NCBI RefSeq assembly: GCF_014203795.1 | Contig: NZ_JACHJU010000002.1 | Location: 1,178,001 to 1,242,000 of the forward strand | Source: Streptosporangium album | Lineage (GTDB): Bacteria > Actinomycetota > Actinomycetes > Streptosporangiales > Streptosporangiaceae | Direction: 5' to 3' | Length of the DNA stretch: 64,000 nucleotides | In this document: one piece after another, positions 1-8,639 of the stretch | Layout of the letters: each line of letters opens with the position of its first letter | Numbering within the stretch: position 1 is the stretch's first letter | Made by a program: the position numbers and the translations under genes | The notes under the pieces: generated by a model | The model's database searches: none | What the model was told of the DNA's origin: nothing | Seen by the model: only the letters and a program-made list of their open reading frames with translations

Positions 1-40
1 AGCCGCTCCCGGCTGTTGAAACGATCTAACGGAGAGTGTG

Positions 41-190
41 ATGTCCGGGGTCGGCACACTGGTCACCATCGTCGTGGGGCCCGTCATTGGCCTGCTCGGC
101 GACACACCACCTCCCGGCTCGTTCCTGGTGGCGGGGGCGATCGCGATCGCCGGTGGTTTGACCGTACGGCTCATCCGGGGTGTACGGTGA
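41..190 (+). pseudogene. C-terminal remnant of a membrane transporter-like protein, or a small membrane protein
   Basis: A 49-residue open frame beginning MSGVGTLVTIVVG contains two hydrophobic stretches (about residues 5-20 and 28-41) and a basic end (RLIRGVR). The pattern resembles the last two helices of an MFS-type permease, and an in-frame stop at 17-19 separates it from anything upstream. A GGAG at 31-34 lies 6 bases before the ATG, so translation as a small membrane protein cannot be excluded. I favour a truncated permease because the next gene is also a remnant. The family assignment is weak. Confidence 0.35.
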
Positions 191-228
191 CGGCTACTAA
201 CACGTGTAAGCATGGAGGGTTCTCCCGC

Positions 229-1110
229 GTGATCGCCATCCGATTCGAGCACCTGCGTGAGCCGCTGGGCAACAGCACCGCGAGGCCCCGCCTGTCCTGG
301 ACCATCGAGACGGACACTCCCGGTTGGCGGCAGACGGCCTACGAGGTCGAGGCGCGTGGCGAGTGGGTGCGGGTCGAGTCCGCTGAGTCGATGCCGGCGC
401 CCTGGCCGTTCACACCCCTGGCCAGCCGGCAGCACGTGGCTGTCCGGGGGCGGGTGGAGGGCCAGGACGGCTGGTCGGCGTGGAGTGAGCCGACGGACGT
501 GGAAGCGGGATTGCTGGAGCCGAGGAACCGGTCGGCCCGGCCCGTCGGCCCCGGGGAGGGCTCGCTGGTGCGTGGGGAGTTCCAGGTGCGCGCGGCCCGT
601 CTGTACGCCACAGCGCTGGGCGTGTACGTGGAGTGGCGCGCCACCCCGAGCGGCGCGACGATCTACGACTTCGGGCAGAACCTGGTCGGCCAGCTCCGGA
701 TCACCGCCCGGGGAGAGGCGGGGGAGCAGACCATAGCGCCACGCCGAGGCGCTGCAGGACGGCGAGCTGAGCGTGGCTCCGCCGCGCACCGCCCGGGCCA
801 CCGACGTCTACACGCTGTGCGGCGGCGTGGAGGAGGGGGAGCCACGCTTCACCTTCCACGGCTTCCGCTATGCCGAGATCTCCGGCTCGGTGCACGAGGT
901 GACGGCGTCGTTCCTGTACAACTGCGCAGGGTTCCTGACGTCCTTGCTGGCCGACCTGGCCGACCTGGCCGACCTGGCCGACCTGGCCGCCGAGCAGGGC
1001 ACGGACGGCCTGGTGCTGTACATCGTGCCCAACATCCTGGGCGCTTCCGCACCGGTTCGGCGCCCGCCACCCACCCCCCCCCCGGGCCGCGAAGGCCGGG
1101 GTGCATGTCG
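229..1110 (+). pseudogene. Alpha-L-rhamnosidase (GH78) pseudogene
   Basis: The GTG at 229 has a good ribosome site (GGAGGG, 214-219). The first ~90 residues match the N-terminal Fn3-like domain of bacterial GH78 rhamnosidases (VIAIRFEHLREPLGN, PRLSWTIETD, GWSAWSEP). A later block, TIYDFGQNLVGQLRI, is the conserved DFGQN region of the same family. Near 740 the frame shifts by +1 and continues as ALQDGEL, then FTFHGFRYAEISG and LYNCAGFLTS. About 100 residues are missing between the first two blocks, and the whole (alpha/alpha)6 catalytic barrel is absent. The gene therefore carries internal deletions, a frameshift and a 9-bp repeat expansion, and it cannot make an active enzyme. Intact relatives release rhamnose from plant glycosides. 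Confidence 0.75.
950..985 (+). repeat. Four tandem copies of a 9-bp unit
   Basis: The unit GCCGACCTG occurs four times head to tail and encodes repeated ADL inside the GH78 pseudogene. It keeps frame, as expected for slippage within a gene no longer under selection. Confidence 0.9.
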
Positions 1111-1183
1111 AATCGCGTGGGTCGGCGCCGGTCTGTCCGGCGGGCCCATCTCCCTGTGATCCCTTATCGGAAAGGACTTGTCT

Positions 1184-3583
1184 GTGCCCTCATTCACTGA
1201 GGCGGATCTGTTGCGCCGCCTTGCCGCTATGACGTTGAAGGAGAAAGTGGCTCTGCTGACCGGAGCGGACACCTGGACGCTGACCCCGGTGGCTTCGGCG
1301 GGGCTGGCCGCGCTGGCCCTGTCTGACGGCCCTGTCGGGCCGCGCGGCACCTCCTTCGGCGGTGACACCCCTGCTTCGCTGCTGTTCCCGAGCCCGACGT
1401 CGCTGGCCGCGGCCTGGGACGAGGAGACCGCCCGCCAGACCGGGCGGCTTATGGGCGCCCGGGCCCGGGAGATGGGCATCCACGTGCTGCTCGCGCCGAC
1501 GGTCAACCTGCACCGCTCGCCCCTGGGCGGCCGCCACTTCGAGTGCTACTCCGAGGACCCGCTGCTCACATCCCGCATCGCCGTCGCCTTCGTCCAGGGC
1601 GTGCAGTCGGCGGGCGTGGGGGCGACCGTCAAGCACTTCGTGGGCAATGACTCCGAGACCGAGCGGATGACCTACGACGCCCGCATCGACGAGGCCACGC
1701 TGCGCGAGGTGTACCTGGCGCCGTTCGAGGCGGCGGTGCGCGAGGGCGGGGCGTGGGCGGTGATGGCCGCCTACAACCGCGTCAACGGCACCACCATGAC
1801 CGAGAACCGGCCGCTCCTGACCGACGTGCTCAAACAGGAGTGGGGGTTCGACGGCGTGGTGGTCTCCGACTGGACGGCCGCCCGCTCCACCGAGGCCACC
1901 GCCCTGGCCGGGCTCGACCTGGCCATGCCGGGACCGGACGGGCCGTGGGGGGAGGCGCTGGTCGCCGCGGTCGACGACGGTCATGTCCCGGTCGAGGTCG
2001 TGGACGACAAGGTGCTGCGCATCCTGCGGCTCGCGGCACGGACCGGCGCGCTCGACGGCGTCCCGGCCGTCCAGGCGCCCGCCGTGCCGGACGATGCCCG
2101 CGACCGACTGCGCGAGCTGGCGATCCGCGGCTCGGTGCTGCTGCGCAACGATGGCCTGCTGCCCCTGCGGCCCGAGCAGCTGCGCAGAGTGGCGCTGATC
2201 GGGCCGAACGCGGTCCGCTTCGCCGCGCAGGGCGGCGGCAGCGCGCACGTCCCCCCCGAGCACGTAGTCACGCCGCTGGAAGGGCTGCGCCGGGTGCTCG
2301 GCGAAGACGCCGAGATCACTGTGCATGCAGGCGTCTTTCCGCACGCCAAGCTGCTGCCCCTGCCAGCTGACCTGGCCGTGGACCCCGAGACGGGGCAGCC
2401 GGGCGTGCGGCTGGAGTACCGCGCGGCCGACGGCACCGTCGTGACAGCCGAGCACCGCACCCCGGCCTCCTGGTGGTTCCCGATCATCCTGGCCGACGAG
2501 GTGACCGAGCTGGCGGTACGCACCCGCCTCACCCTGACCGCCCCCGGCCTCCACCGGCTGTCGGTCCTGGGCACCGGGCGGCACACCCTGAGCGTCCCCG
2601 GCCAGGACGACCAGTTCCACGAGCAGCTCCAGGACGGCGACGACATCGGCGCCCTGCTGCTCAGCCCACCCTCGCACACCTTCGCCTTCACCGCCGACGC
2701 CGGGCAGGTGGACATCGAGGTGCTGCTCAGCCCGCAGCGCAACCTTCCCTACCCCGTCACCCTGCTCGGGCTCGGCTACGAGCCGCCACGCGGCACCGAC
2801 GAGGAGGAACTGGCCGCCGCCGTCGGGGCCGCGCGTGCCGCCGACGTGGCGATCGTGCTGGTCGGCAGCGACGCCGACACCGAGACCGAGGGCCTCGACC
2901 GGACCGGGCTGGCGTTGCCCGGCCGTCAGGACGAGCTGGTACGGCGGGTATGCGCGGCCAACCTGCGCACCGTGGTCGTGGTCAACGCCGGGGCGCCGTG
3001 GCTGATGCCCTGGGCCGAGGAGCCGGGCGCGCTGCTGTGGTCGTGGTTTCCCGGGCAGGAGGGCGCGGCCGCCGTCGCCGACATCCTGCTCGGCGCCGAA
3101 CCGGGTGGCCGCCTGCCCACGACCTTCCCCGCCGCCGAGGCCGACGTCCCGATCCGGTCGACTCAGCCGGACAACGGGATCCTGAACTATGCCGAAGGCG
3201 ACCGCATCGGCTACCGCGCCTACCGGCCGGAGGGGGTGCTGTTCCCGTTCGGCCACGGCCTGTCCTACACCACCTGGGACTACGTGGCCGCCGCCGTGGA
3301 AGGCGGTATTGAAGGCGGCATCGAGGTGACGGTGCGCAACTCCGGCGACCGCCCCGGCCGGGAGATCGTCCAGGCGTACCTGGAAACGGACGGCCTGCTT
3401 CGTCTGGTGGGTTTCGCCGCCGTCGAGGCCGGCCCCGGTCACAGCGCCACCGTCCGCATCGAGCCGGCCCCCCGCGCGCTGTCGCGCTGGATCGACGGTC
3501 GCTGGGCACCGTCCGGCGGCCCGCACTTGCTGCGCATCGGACGCTCCGCCGCGGACCTTCCCCTGACCTGCACCATCGACTGA
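1184..3583 (+). CDS. Glycoside hydrolase family 3 beta-glycosidase
   Basis: A protein of about 799 residues with the full GH3 layout. The N-terminal TIM barrel includes KHFVGNDSE and the catalytic nucleophile Asp in VVSDW (about residue 229). A PA14-like carbohydrate-binding insert lies around residues 400-540, inside the second alpha/beta domain (VGSDADTETEGLDRTGLALP). The C-terminal Fn3-like domain follows (GHGLSYTTW, VTVRNSGDRPGREIVQAY). No signal peptide is seen, so it probably acts on imported or small glycosides in the cytoplasm. The GTG at 1184 is preferred because AAAGGA (1171-1176) lies 7 bases upstream; a TTG at 1178 is also in frame. It follows the dead rhamnosidase and precedes an SDR, which suggests use of plant glycosides. 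Substrate specificity cannot be read from sequence. Confidence 0.93.
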   Translation: MPSFTEADLLRRLAAMTLKEKVALLTGADTWTLTPVASAGLAALALSDGPVGPRGTSFGGDTPASLLFPSPTSLAAAWDEETARQTGRLMGARAREMGIHVLLAPTVNLHRSPLGGRHFECYSEDPLLTSRIAVAFVQGVQSAGVGATVKHFVGNDSETERMTYDARIDEATLREVYLAPFEAAVREGGAWAVMAAYNRVNGTTMTENRPLLTDVLKQEWGFDGVVVSDWTAARSTEATALAGLDLAMPGPDGPWGEALVAAVDDGHVPVEVVDDKVLRILRLAARTGALDGVPAVQAPAVPDDARDRLRELAIRGSVLLRNDGLLPLRPEQLRRVALIGPNAVRFAAQGGGSAHVPPEHVVTPLEGLRRVLGEDAEITVHAGVFPHAKLLPLPADLAVDPETGQPGVRLEYRAADGTVVTAEHRTPASWWFPIILADEVTELAVRTRLTLTAPGLHRLSVLGTGRHTLSVPGQDDQFHEQLQDGDDIGALLLSPPSHTFAFTADAGQVDIEVLLSPQRNLPYPVTLLGLGYEPPRGTDEEELAAAVGAARAADVAIVLVGSDADTETEGLDRTGLALPGRQDELVRRVCAANLRTVVVVNAGAPWLMPWAEEPGALLWSWFPGQEGAAAVADILLGAEPGGRLPTTFPAAEADVPIRSTQPDNGILNYAEGDRIGYRAYRPEGVLFPFGHGLSYTTWDYVAAAVEGGIEGGIEVTVRNSGDRPGREIVQAYLETDGLLRLVGFAAVEAGPGHSATVRIEPAPRALSRWIDGRWAPSGGPHLLRIGRSAADLPLTCTID

Positions 3584-3601
3584 AACGGAGTGAACACCCC
3601 T

Positions 3602-4372
3602 ATGCTGAGACTCACCGACCGCCGCGTGCTGATCACCGGCGCGGCCTCCGGCATCGGCCAGGCCACCGCACTGCGGCTCCTGTCCGAGGGCGCCGGCGTG
3701 GTGGCCGCCGACATCGCCGAGGAGGGCCTGAAGGAAACGCTCGCCCTGGCCACCGAGCAGGGCACCGCCGACCGGCTCACCGTCACCTCCGTCGACATCG
3801 CCGACGAGATCTCCGTGAACGAGGTGGTCTCATCGGCGGTGGCTCGGCTGGGCGGCCTGGATGCCCTGGTCAACACGGCGGCCATCCTGCGCGGCGCGCA
3901 CACCCACGACTGCTCGCTGGAGCTGTGGAACCGGATCATCGGCGTCAACCTCACCGGCACCTTCCTGATGACCCGCGCCGCGCTGCCCGCCCTGCTCGAA
4001 TCCGGCCGCGGCGTCGTGGTGAACTTCAGCTCCACCGCCGCCTTCTTCGCTCACCCGTTCATGGCCGCCTACTCGGCCAGCAAGGGCGGCATCGCCTCCT
4101 TCACCCACAGTCTCGCCCTCGAATACGCCAAGCAGGGCCTGCGCGCAGTCAACATCGTGCCGGGCGGCATCAGCAGCGGGATCACCAACAACATCGGCTC
4201 GCTGGTGCCCGCCGACACCGACTGGAACCTGTTCGTCAAGCTGACCGCCGCCATCGGCGACGGCCTGCCCGGCCCGGAGAACGTCGCCGGCGTCGTCGCC
4301 ATGCTCGTCTCCGACGACGGCGCGTTCGTCACCGGCACCGAGATCCGCATCGACGGCGGCGCCCACATGTGA
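3602..4372 (+). CDS. SDR family oxidoreductase
   Basis: A classical short-chain dehydrogenase/reductase of about 256 residues. The cofactor motif is at the N-terminus (TGAASGIGQ), followed by the NTAAIL segment replacing NNAG, the Ser of NFSST, and the catalytic YSASK (Tyr/Lys). The C-terminus ends TGTEIRIDGGAHM as in family members. It lies 18 bases after the GH3 gene and is probably co-transcribed with it, so a role in oxidising a released sugar or aglycone is reasonable inference. The ATG at 3602 sits about 11 bases after CGGAG (3586-3590); a GTG at 3590 overlaps that site and is less likely. Confidence 0.88.
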   Translation: MLRLTDRRVLITGAASGIGQATALRLLSEGAGVVAADIAEEGLKETLALATEQGTADRLTVTSVDIADEISVNEVVSSAVARLGGLDALVNTAAILRGAHTHDCSLELWNRIIGVNLTGTFLMTRAALPALLESGRGVVVNFSSTAAFFAHPFMAAYSASKGGIASFTHSLALEYAKQGLRAVNIVPGGISSGITNNIGSLVPADTDWNLFVKLTAAIGDGLPGPENVAGVVAMLVSDDGAFVTGTEIRIDGGAHM

Positions 4373-4493
4373 GCGCAGGTCCGCGTTCTGTGACGAGGCC
4401 CGGGAACCGCGCGCCCGCCGATGACGGTGACGTGCACCCGGGCCGCGTCCGGCGGGCAGGCGCTACGGCCGCTGAGCTCGCCCCGCCTCGCTG

Positions 4494-4670
4494 CTAGGGC
4501 GGGACGCGGTTGCGCAGCTCCGGCTTTCGAAGCTTTCCCGAACCCGTTCTCGGCAGGTCGTCCACCACGTCGACGCCGATGATGACGTTGAAGGTGTTAC
4601 GGATGAGGTTGCCGTGGGTGAGCGTCGCGCCCTTGGGACGCCCCGTCGTGCCCGAGGTGTAGAGGACGAG
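4494..4670 (-). pseudogene. Fused remnants of an AMP-forming acyl-CoA synthetase
   Basis: On the minus strand the frame reads VLYTSGTTGRPKGATLTHG, the AMP-binding signature that normally sits near residue 170. About ten residues later comes DLPRTGSGKLRKPELR, the C-terminal lysine-containing motif normally found near residue 500. Some 300 residues have been deleted between them. The piece is fused in frame to an amidohydrolase fragment. Neither part can function. It is evidence of repeated deletion at this spot. Confidence 0.7.
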
Positions 4671-5171
4671 GGCGACGTCGTCGACCAGCATCGGGTTGGC
4701 GTACTTCAGCCGGATGCCGCCTCCGCCGGCGGCTCCTACGCCGATGCCGGTCTGGCCGGTGTGGAACAGCGCGGGGACGCCGAGCTCCTCGATGACCTCG
4801 TAGAGCGGATAGGCCGTCCGGCCGTTGGGCGCGATGCCCTGGATGCTCGGGGGGAACTTGAAGCCGCGCACGCTGTGCTCCTCGACAAGCCGGCGCGCCT
4901 CGCGGGCGCCCGCCCTGCCCTTCCAGGGGTCCACGCCGGCGAACGGGATCGGCACGTCGGCGTGCTCGGTGCAGCTTTCGGCCACCTCCTCGTTGGAGAT
5001 GCGCGGGTAGCCGGTGGCGTGCTCGGCGTCAACGGTGAACACCACCGCGGCCATCTTCCGCTCGCGGTAGTAGCCGGCCATCTCCGCGATGGTCGGCCTG
5101 CGGTGGCCGTGCGCCTTGAAGTACTCCTCGCGGCGGGCGTACCCGTGGTCTCGGATCGGCGGGCCCTGGCG
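4671..5171 (-). pseudogene. Amidohydrolase-family (amidohydrolase 2) internal fragment
   Basis: About 165 residues match the middle of metal-dependent amidohydrolases of the decarboxylase/hydratase type: MAGYYRERKMAAVVFTVDAE, IPFAGVDPWKGRAGARE, VRGFKFPPSIQG and ALFHTGQTG. The fragment stops at KYANPMLVDDVA, where it joins the AMP-ligase remnant, and it starts at about REEYFKAHGHRRP with no N-terminal metal-binding HxH. It is a truncated, non-functional copy. On the other strand its 5' end abuts a LacI fragment. Confidence 0.7.
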
Positions 5172-5780
5172 GAGGCTGGGAGCGGGGCACGGGAGATCGG
5201 CCGTTGGGTCGACTTCGATTACGACGGTGCCGCGCGCCAGGTTCTCGATCACCTGGAGGACGCCGGCGCGGAACGGATCGCGGTTGTCACGGCCACGGCC
5301 TGCTTCCACCAGAAGTCCGTCGGCGTCTACCCGGACTGGTGCGCCGAGCGGGGCCGTGAACCCCGAATCGTCTGCCTTCCCAGCCCCGGTGTCCAGCAGA
5401 CGCCCGACGCCGTGAAGGAACTGCTCGCCGCCCAGGTCCCGCCCGACGCGCTCGTCACCCTGGTCGAGGTCAGCCCGCCGCTCCTGCTGGACACGATCCG
5501 CAGGCTCGGCCGCTCCGTCCCCGACGACCTGCTGCTCGTCTGCGCCACAGAAGATCCGGCGGCCTCCTACACCGATCCGCCGATCAGCACGCTCGGCTTC
5601 CTGCCCGGCGAGACCGCCCAGGCGGCGGTGGAACTGCTCGTCGACCGCATCGAAGGCCGTGAAGGCGACCACGGCCGCCTCTTCTCTGCCGACCTCCATC
5701 TGCACGTCTTCGGCCTTTTCTGGCCGGCGGCCCGCGCGACGGCCGGTGGTGTCCCCCCGTCACCCTTGGGTGACGCTTAA
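5165..5780 (+). pseudogene. C-terminal ligand-binding half of a LacI-type regulator, truncated
   Basis: On the plus strand, VDFDYDGAARQVLDHLEDAG, RIAVVTATACFHQKSV, IRRLGRSVPDDLLLVC and ISTLGFLPGETAQAAVELL form the effector-binding domain of a LacI/GalR regulator. No helix-turn-helix precedes it. The frame upstream only runs antisense through the amidohydrolase fragment. The end (LHLHVF then an unrelated tail) also looks eroded. The stop at 5780 overlaps the stop of the intact, convergent LacI gene. It is probably a leftover second regulator of the glycoside region. Confidence 0.7.
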
Positions 5781-6811
5781 GTGGAATCGCGCTCGACCAG
5801 CGCGTGGGGCCACAGGGCGAGGAGGCGCTGCCCGGTCCCACCGGTCCTGACGATCTCGTCCAGGGTCTGAGCGAGCATGGCGGGAGCGGAGGTGACATCG
5901 AGACGGACAGTGGTCAGCCGGGGCCGCAGCAGCTTCGCCAGCGGCAGGTCGTCGCAGCCCACGACCGCCACGTCGCCGGGGACGGAGATCCCGTTGTCGG
6001 CGAGCACGGCCATCAGCAGCATGGCGTAGTCGTCGTTGTAGGTGAACACGCCGTGCTTGGTCCGCGCATGTCCGGTGGTGTCCGCGGCCTGCCACGCGTC
6101 CAGCCACGCGGCGGTCGCGGACTCGGAGAAGGCCAGGTCCACTTGGTTGTAGGGCACGCGGTGGGCGGCGGCCACCCGCTGCACGCCCGCCGCTCGGCGC
6201 AGGCCCATGTCGCGCAGGCCCTTCTCGGCCGGGACGATCGCGGTGAGGGTATGGCTGCCGCGCGCGAGGATGTGTTCGGCGGCGGTGGCCCCGATCCCTT
6301 CGTGGTCCATGGTCATGGTGGAGACGATCTCGGAGGGCCAGCCCGCGACGCCGATGCCGATCACCGCCTTGATCCCCGCCGAGTGCAGTACGTCCACGGC
6401 CTGCCGGGTCAGCCGCTCGGCCGGGGCGAGGACCGCGACCGGGCGCAGCTCGGCCCAGGCGCGGGCGGCGGCCACCCCTTTCAGGCGGCGTGCGCCGTAC
6501 TGGATCATGGTGTATCCCAGCCTGCCGAGCTCACTGTCCAGCTCCTCCATCAGGCCGACGGCGAGCGGGCCGTACGGGATGTTGACCAGCGGCACCAGCA
6601 CCAGTCTGCTGTGTCCGGTCCGGAGTGTCCGGGCTCCGGCGTGCGGCACGTACCCGAGCCTGTTGGCGGCCTCTTTGACGCGCGCCCGTGTCTCGTCGCT
6701 GACCCGCGCGTCCTCGCGGTTGTTGAGGACGTACGACACCGTCGCCTGAGAGACCCCTGCCTCACGGGCGACGTCGAGACTGGTGGGTGGCTTAGCGGAC
6801 ATCAGGTCCAT
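5777..6811 (-). CDS. LacI family transcriptional regulator
   Basis: A complete LacI/GalR repressor of 344 residues. Residues 8-35 form the N-terminal helix-turn-helix (TSLDVAREAGVSQATVSYVL), followed by the hinge region (RLGYVPHAGARTLRTG) and a periplasmic-binding-protein-like effector domain with VFTYNDDYAMLLM and DVAVVGCDDLPLA. The family binds palindromic operators and is released by a sugar or sugar derivative. A perfect 12-bp palindrome (6886-6897) lies in the divergent region upstream and may be its operator. The ATG at 6811 is listed; an ATG at 6802 (MSAKPPTS) is an alternative. It probably controls the divergent hydrolase and perhaps the GH3 genes. Confidence 0.9.
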   Translation of the reverse strand: MDLMSAKPPTSLDVAREAGVSQATVSYVLNNREDARVSDETRARVKEAANRLGYVPHAGARTLRTGHSRLVLVPLVNIPYGPLAVGLMEELDSELGRLGYTMIQYGARRLKGVAAARAWAELRPVAVLAPAERLTRQAVDVLHSAGIKAVIGIGVAGWPSEIVSTMTMDHEGIGATAAEHILARGSHTLTAIVPAEKGLRDMGLRRAAGVQRVAAAHRVPYNQVDLAFSESATAAWLDAWQAADTTGHARTKHGVFTYNDDYAMLLMAVLADNGISVPGDVAVVGCDDLPLAKLLRPRLTTVRLDVTSAPAMLAQTLDEIVRTGGTGQRLLALWPHALVERDST

Positions 6812-6885
6812 TCTGGATCATAGCGAGTCGATAAAGACCAGAGCCCTGTCCTTGTCGATCTTCTGGGGTTATGCTATCAACTGCT

Positions 6886-6897
6886 TATACGTATAAA
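6886..6897. promoter_or_regulatory. Palindromic operator candidate
   Basis: TTATACGTATAA is a perfect palindrome in an unusually AT-rich spot between the divergent LacI gene (start 6811) and the hydrolase gene (start 6989). The CG-centred shape is like LacI/GalR operators. Autoregulation and control of 6989-7681 are inferred. Confidence 0.45.
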
Positions 6898-6988
6898 CGA
6901 TCCGTCGGCCGCCGGAGCTGCCCGCGGGGGCGCCAGCTCTCGTCGGCGGGGTCGCCGTACCCGTCGATCACGTCTGTGAGGTAATTCG

Positions 6989-7681
6989 ATGCTGCACTAT
7001 CGCGAATGGGGCGCCGGTGACCGGGTCGCCGTGCTGATCCACGGCATCATGGCCGACTCCCGCTGTTGGTGGAGGGTCGGCCCGGCGCTGGCCGAGCGCG
7101 GTTACCGGGTCATCGCGGTGGACCTGCCCGGGCATGGCGACAGCCCCCGCGCGGAGGAGTACACCCCCGAGGTGTACGCGTCGAGCGTGCTGGAGTCGGT
7201 CCCGGCCGACCCCGACCTGGCCATCGGTCATTCACTTGGCGGCCTCACCTTGTCGGTCGCGGTCGAGCGGCTCAGGCCGGGCAGGGCGGTCTACGCCGAC
7301 CCGGCGTTTCGCATCCCCAAGATCGACGGACTTGATCTTGGCGGGATGATGGCCGTGGCCAAGGACCAGACCGTGGAAATGGTGCGGCAGGGCCACCCCG
7401 GCTGGTCCGCCGAGGAATGCGCGCTCGAGATCGAGATGCTGGCCAAGTGGGACCCGGCGACCGCGATGGCGCTGGACTCGGTTGCCGGCTCGGACTTCAC
7501 GCCGGAGCCGGTGGTGCCGTCATTGGTCCAACTGGCCGACCCGAGCGAGCTGGTCTCCGAGGAGTTCGCCGAAACCCTGGTCTACAGGGGCTTCGAGGTG
7601 CGCGTGGTGAAGGGCGCCGAGCACACGATCCATCGCCACTTGTTCGAGAATTTCATGGCCGGTCTCGAGGGCTGGATCTAG
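6989..7681 (+). CDS. Alpha/beta hydrolase
   Basis: A 230-residue alpha/beta-hydrolase-fold protein. It has the oxyanion-loop LIHGIMAD near the N-terminus, the nucleophile elbow GHSLGG with Ser82, and a C-terminal catalytic His in GAEHTIHRHL. A cap segment spans roughly residues 105-170. Length and motifs fit small esterases and lactonases. No signal peptide is present. GAGG about 8 bases upstream supports the ATG at 6989. Divergence from the LacI gene suggests control by that repressor. The substrate is unknown. Confidence 0.88.
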   Translation: MLHYREWGAGDRVAVLIHGIMADSRCWWRVGPALAERGYRVIAVDLPGHGDSPRAEEYTPEVYASSVLESVPADPDLAIGHSLGGLTLSVAVERLRPGRAVYADPAFRIPKIDGLDLGGMMAVAKDQTVEMVRQGHPGWSAEECALEIEMLAKWDPATAMALDSVAGSDFTPEPVVPSLVQLADPSELVSEEFAETLVYRGFEVRVVKGAEHTIHRHLFENFMAGLEGWI

Positions 7682-7720
7682 ATCTTCGCGATACGGCTTC
7701 TATTCGGGCTCCTGCGCAAG

Positions 7721-7921
7721 ATGGTTGAACTCCTCGACGCTGGCCGGACGGTTGAGGAGATCGCCGAGACCTTAAATCGGGAAGGTGTGATCCCGCCGGG
7801 TGAGCGGCGCTGGTCGCCGGCTGACCTTGCTGCGGCTATGGGTGTCGACCTTGCCGCGATTCACCGCAAGGTCGACGCTGCCGCGCTTCTCCGAATGGCG
7901 GACCAGGCCACGGGCTCATAA
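7721..7921 (+). CDS. Small helix-turn-helix-like protein, possibly a gene remnant
   Basis: A 66-residue frame, MVELLDAGRTVEEIAETLNR followed by PPGERRWSPADLAAAMG, resembles the small helical tail found near the end of recombinases and other HTH proteins (EIAxxLN plus a short wing). The start has no clear ribosome site and it lies 40 bases after the hydrolase stop. It may be a short remnant of a larger gene. No function is assigned. Confidence 0.3.
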   Translation: MVELLDAGRTVEEIAETLNREGVIPPGERRWSPADLAAAMGVDLAAIHRKVDAAALLRMADQATGS

Positions 7922-8003
7922 CGCCGTAGGGTGCAGCGTGGTTGTACGCCTACGTTGTGAGGATGACGCAGTCTTCTGACCCGTGAAGCGGAAGGAGAGC
8001 GTC

Positions 8004-8516
8004 TTGCTTGATGCTGAGCTTCGGGATGAGTTGCTATGTCGCATGGATCGTGACCAGGCTGTGCGAACTGTGGCACCCCTCGGCGTCCCGCTGCCTCGGG
8101 AGATCGACGAGGAGTGGGATGCCGTCGATACCGACAACACCGCATTCTTGAAGGGCGTGATCGCCGAGCGCGGTTGGCCGGGCAACGACATGGTCGGTGA
8201 AGAAGCCGCTCACGCTGCGTGGGTGCTGATCCAGCACGCTGACCTGGATCTGGAGTTTCAGCGCAGCTGCCTGCCGCTCCTCCGAGCTGCTGTTGACGCG
8301 GGTCAGGCCAAGCCGTCCAACTTGGCGTATCTCATCGACCGCGTCCGCGTGGCCGAAGGCCGACCCCAGGTGTACGGCACCCAGTACTGCATGCAGAACG
8401 GGGTGTTCGGGCCCCGGCCAACCGAGGATCCTGATCACCTCGACGAACGACGTGCCGAGGTCGGCTTGGCCCCGCGGGCGGACTACGACCGTACGATGCG
8501 TGATCTGTACGAGTGA
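8004..8516 (+). CDS. DUF6624 domain protein
   Basis: About 170 residues with the conserved features I associate with DUF6624 proteins: LRDELLCRMDRDQ at the start, GWPGNDMVGEEAAHAAWVL in the middle, then LIDRVRVAEGRPQVYGTQY. Members are common small cytoplasmic proteins of unknown function in actinobacteria. The TTG at 8004 is preferred because AAGGAG (7992-7997) lies 6 bases upstream and the family usually starts close to this point; an in-frame GTG at 7983 would add seven residues. It appears to be a lone gene. Confidence 0.75.
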   Translation: MLDAELRDELLCRMDRDQAVRTVAPLGVPLPREIDEEWDAVDTDNTAFLKGVIAERGWPGNDMVGEEAAHAAWVLIQHADLDLEFQRSCLPLLRAAVDAGQAKPSNLAYLIDRVRVAEGRPQVYGTQYCMQNGVFGPRPTEDPDHLDERRAEVGLAPRADYDRTMRDLYE

Positions 8517-8639
8517 CACTGCGGGGACACGCGGGACTCATGTCCGCCAGCCGAGCCCAAGCTGCAGGCCAAGCTTGAGCCCGATTTCAGGCGTTCCGGA
8601 TGCCGTAGGCGTAGCGGCTGTTGGCCCGGGAGCGGCATA

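Noticed and set aside
950-985. Possible CRISPR-like repeat
   Set aside because: Four 9-bp units without spacers inside a pseudogene; simple slippage.
1190-3526. 778-residue open frame opposite the GH3 gene
   Set aside because: It is the antisense of a gene with full GH3 motifs; its composition (Gly/Arg/Gln/His-rich) is typical of mirrored high-GC codons.
4614-5780. A single 388-residue plus-strand LacI-type protein
   Set aside because: Only the last ~190 residues look like LacI; the first half is antisense of the amidohydrolase fragment and no DNA-binding domain is present.
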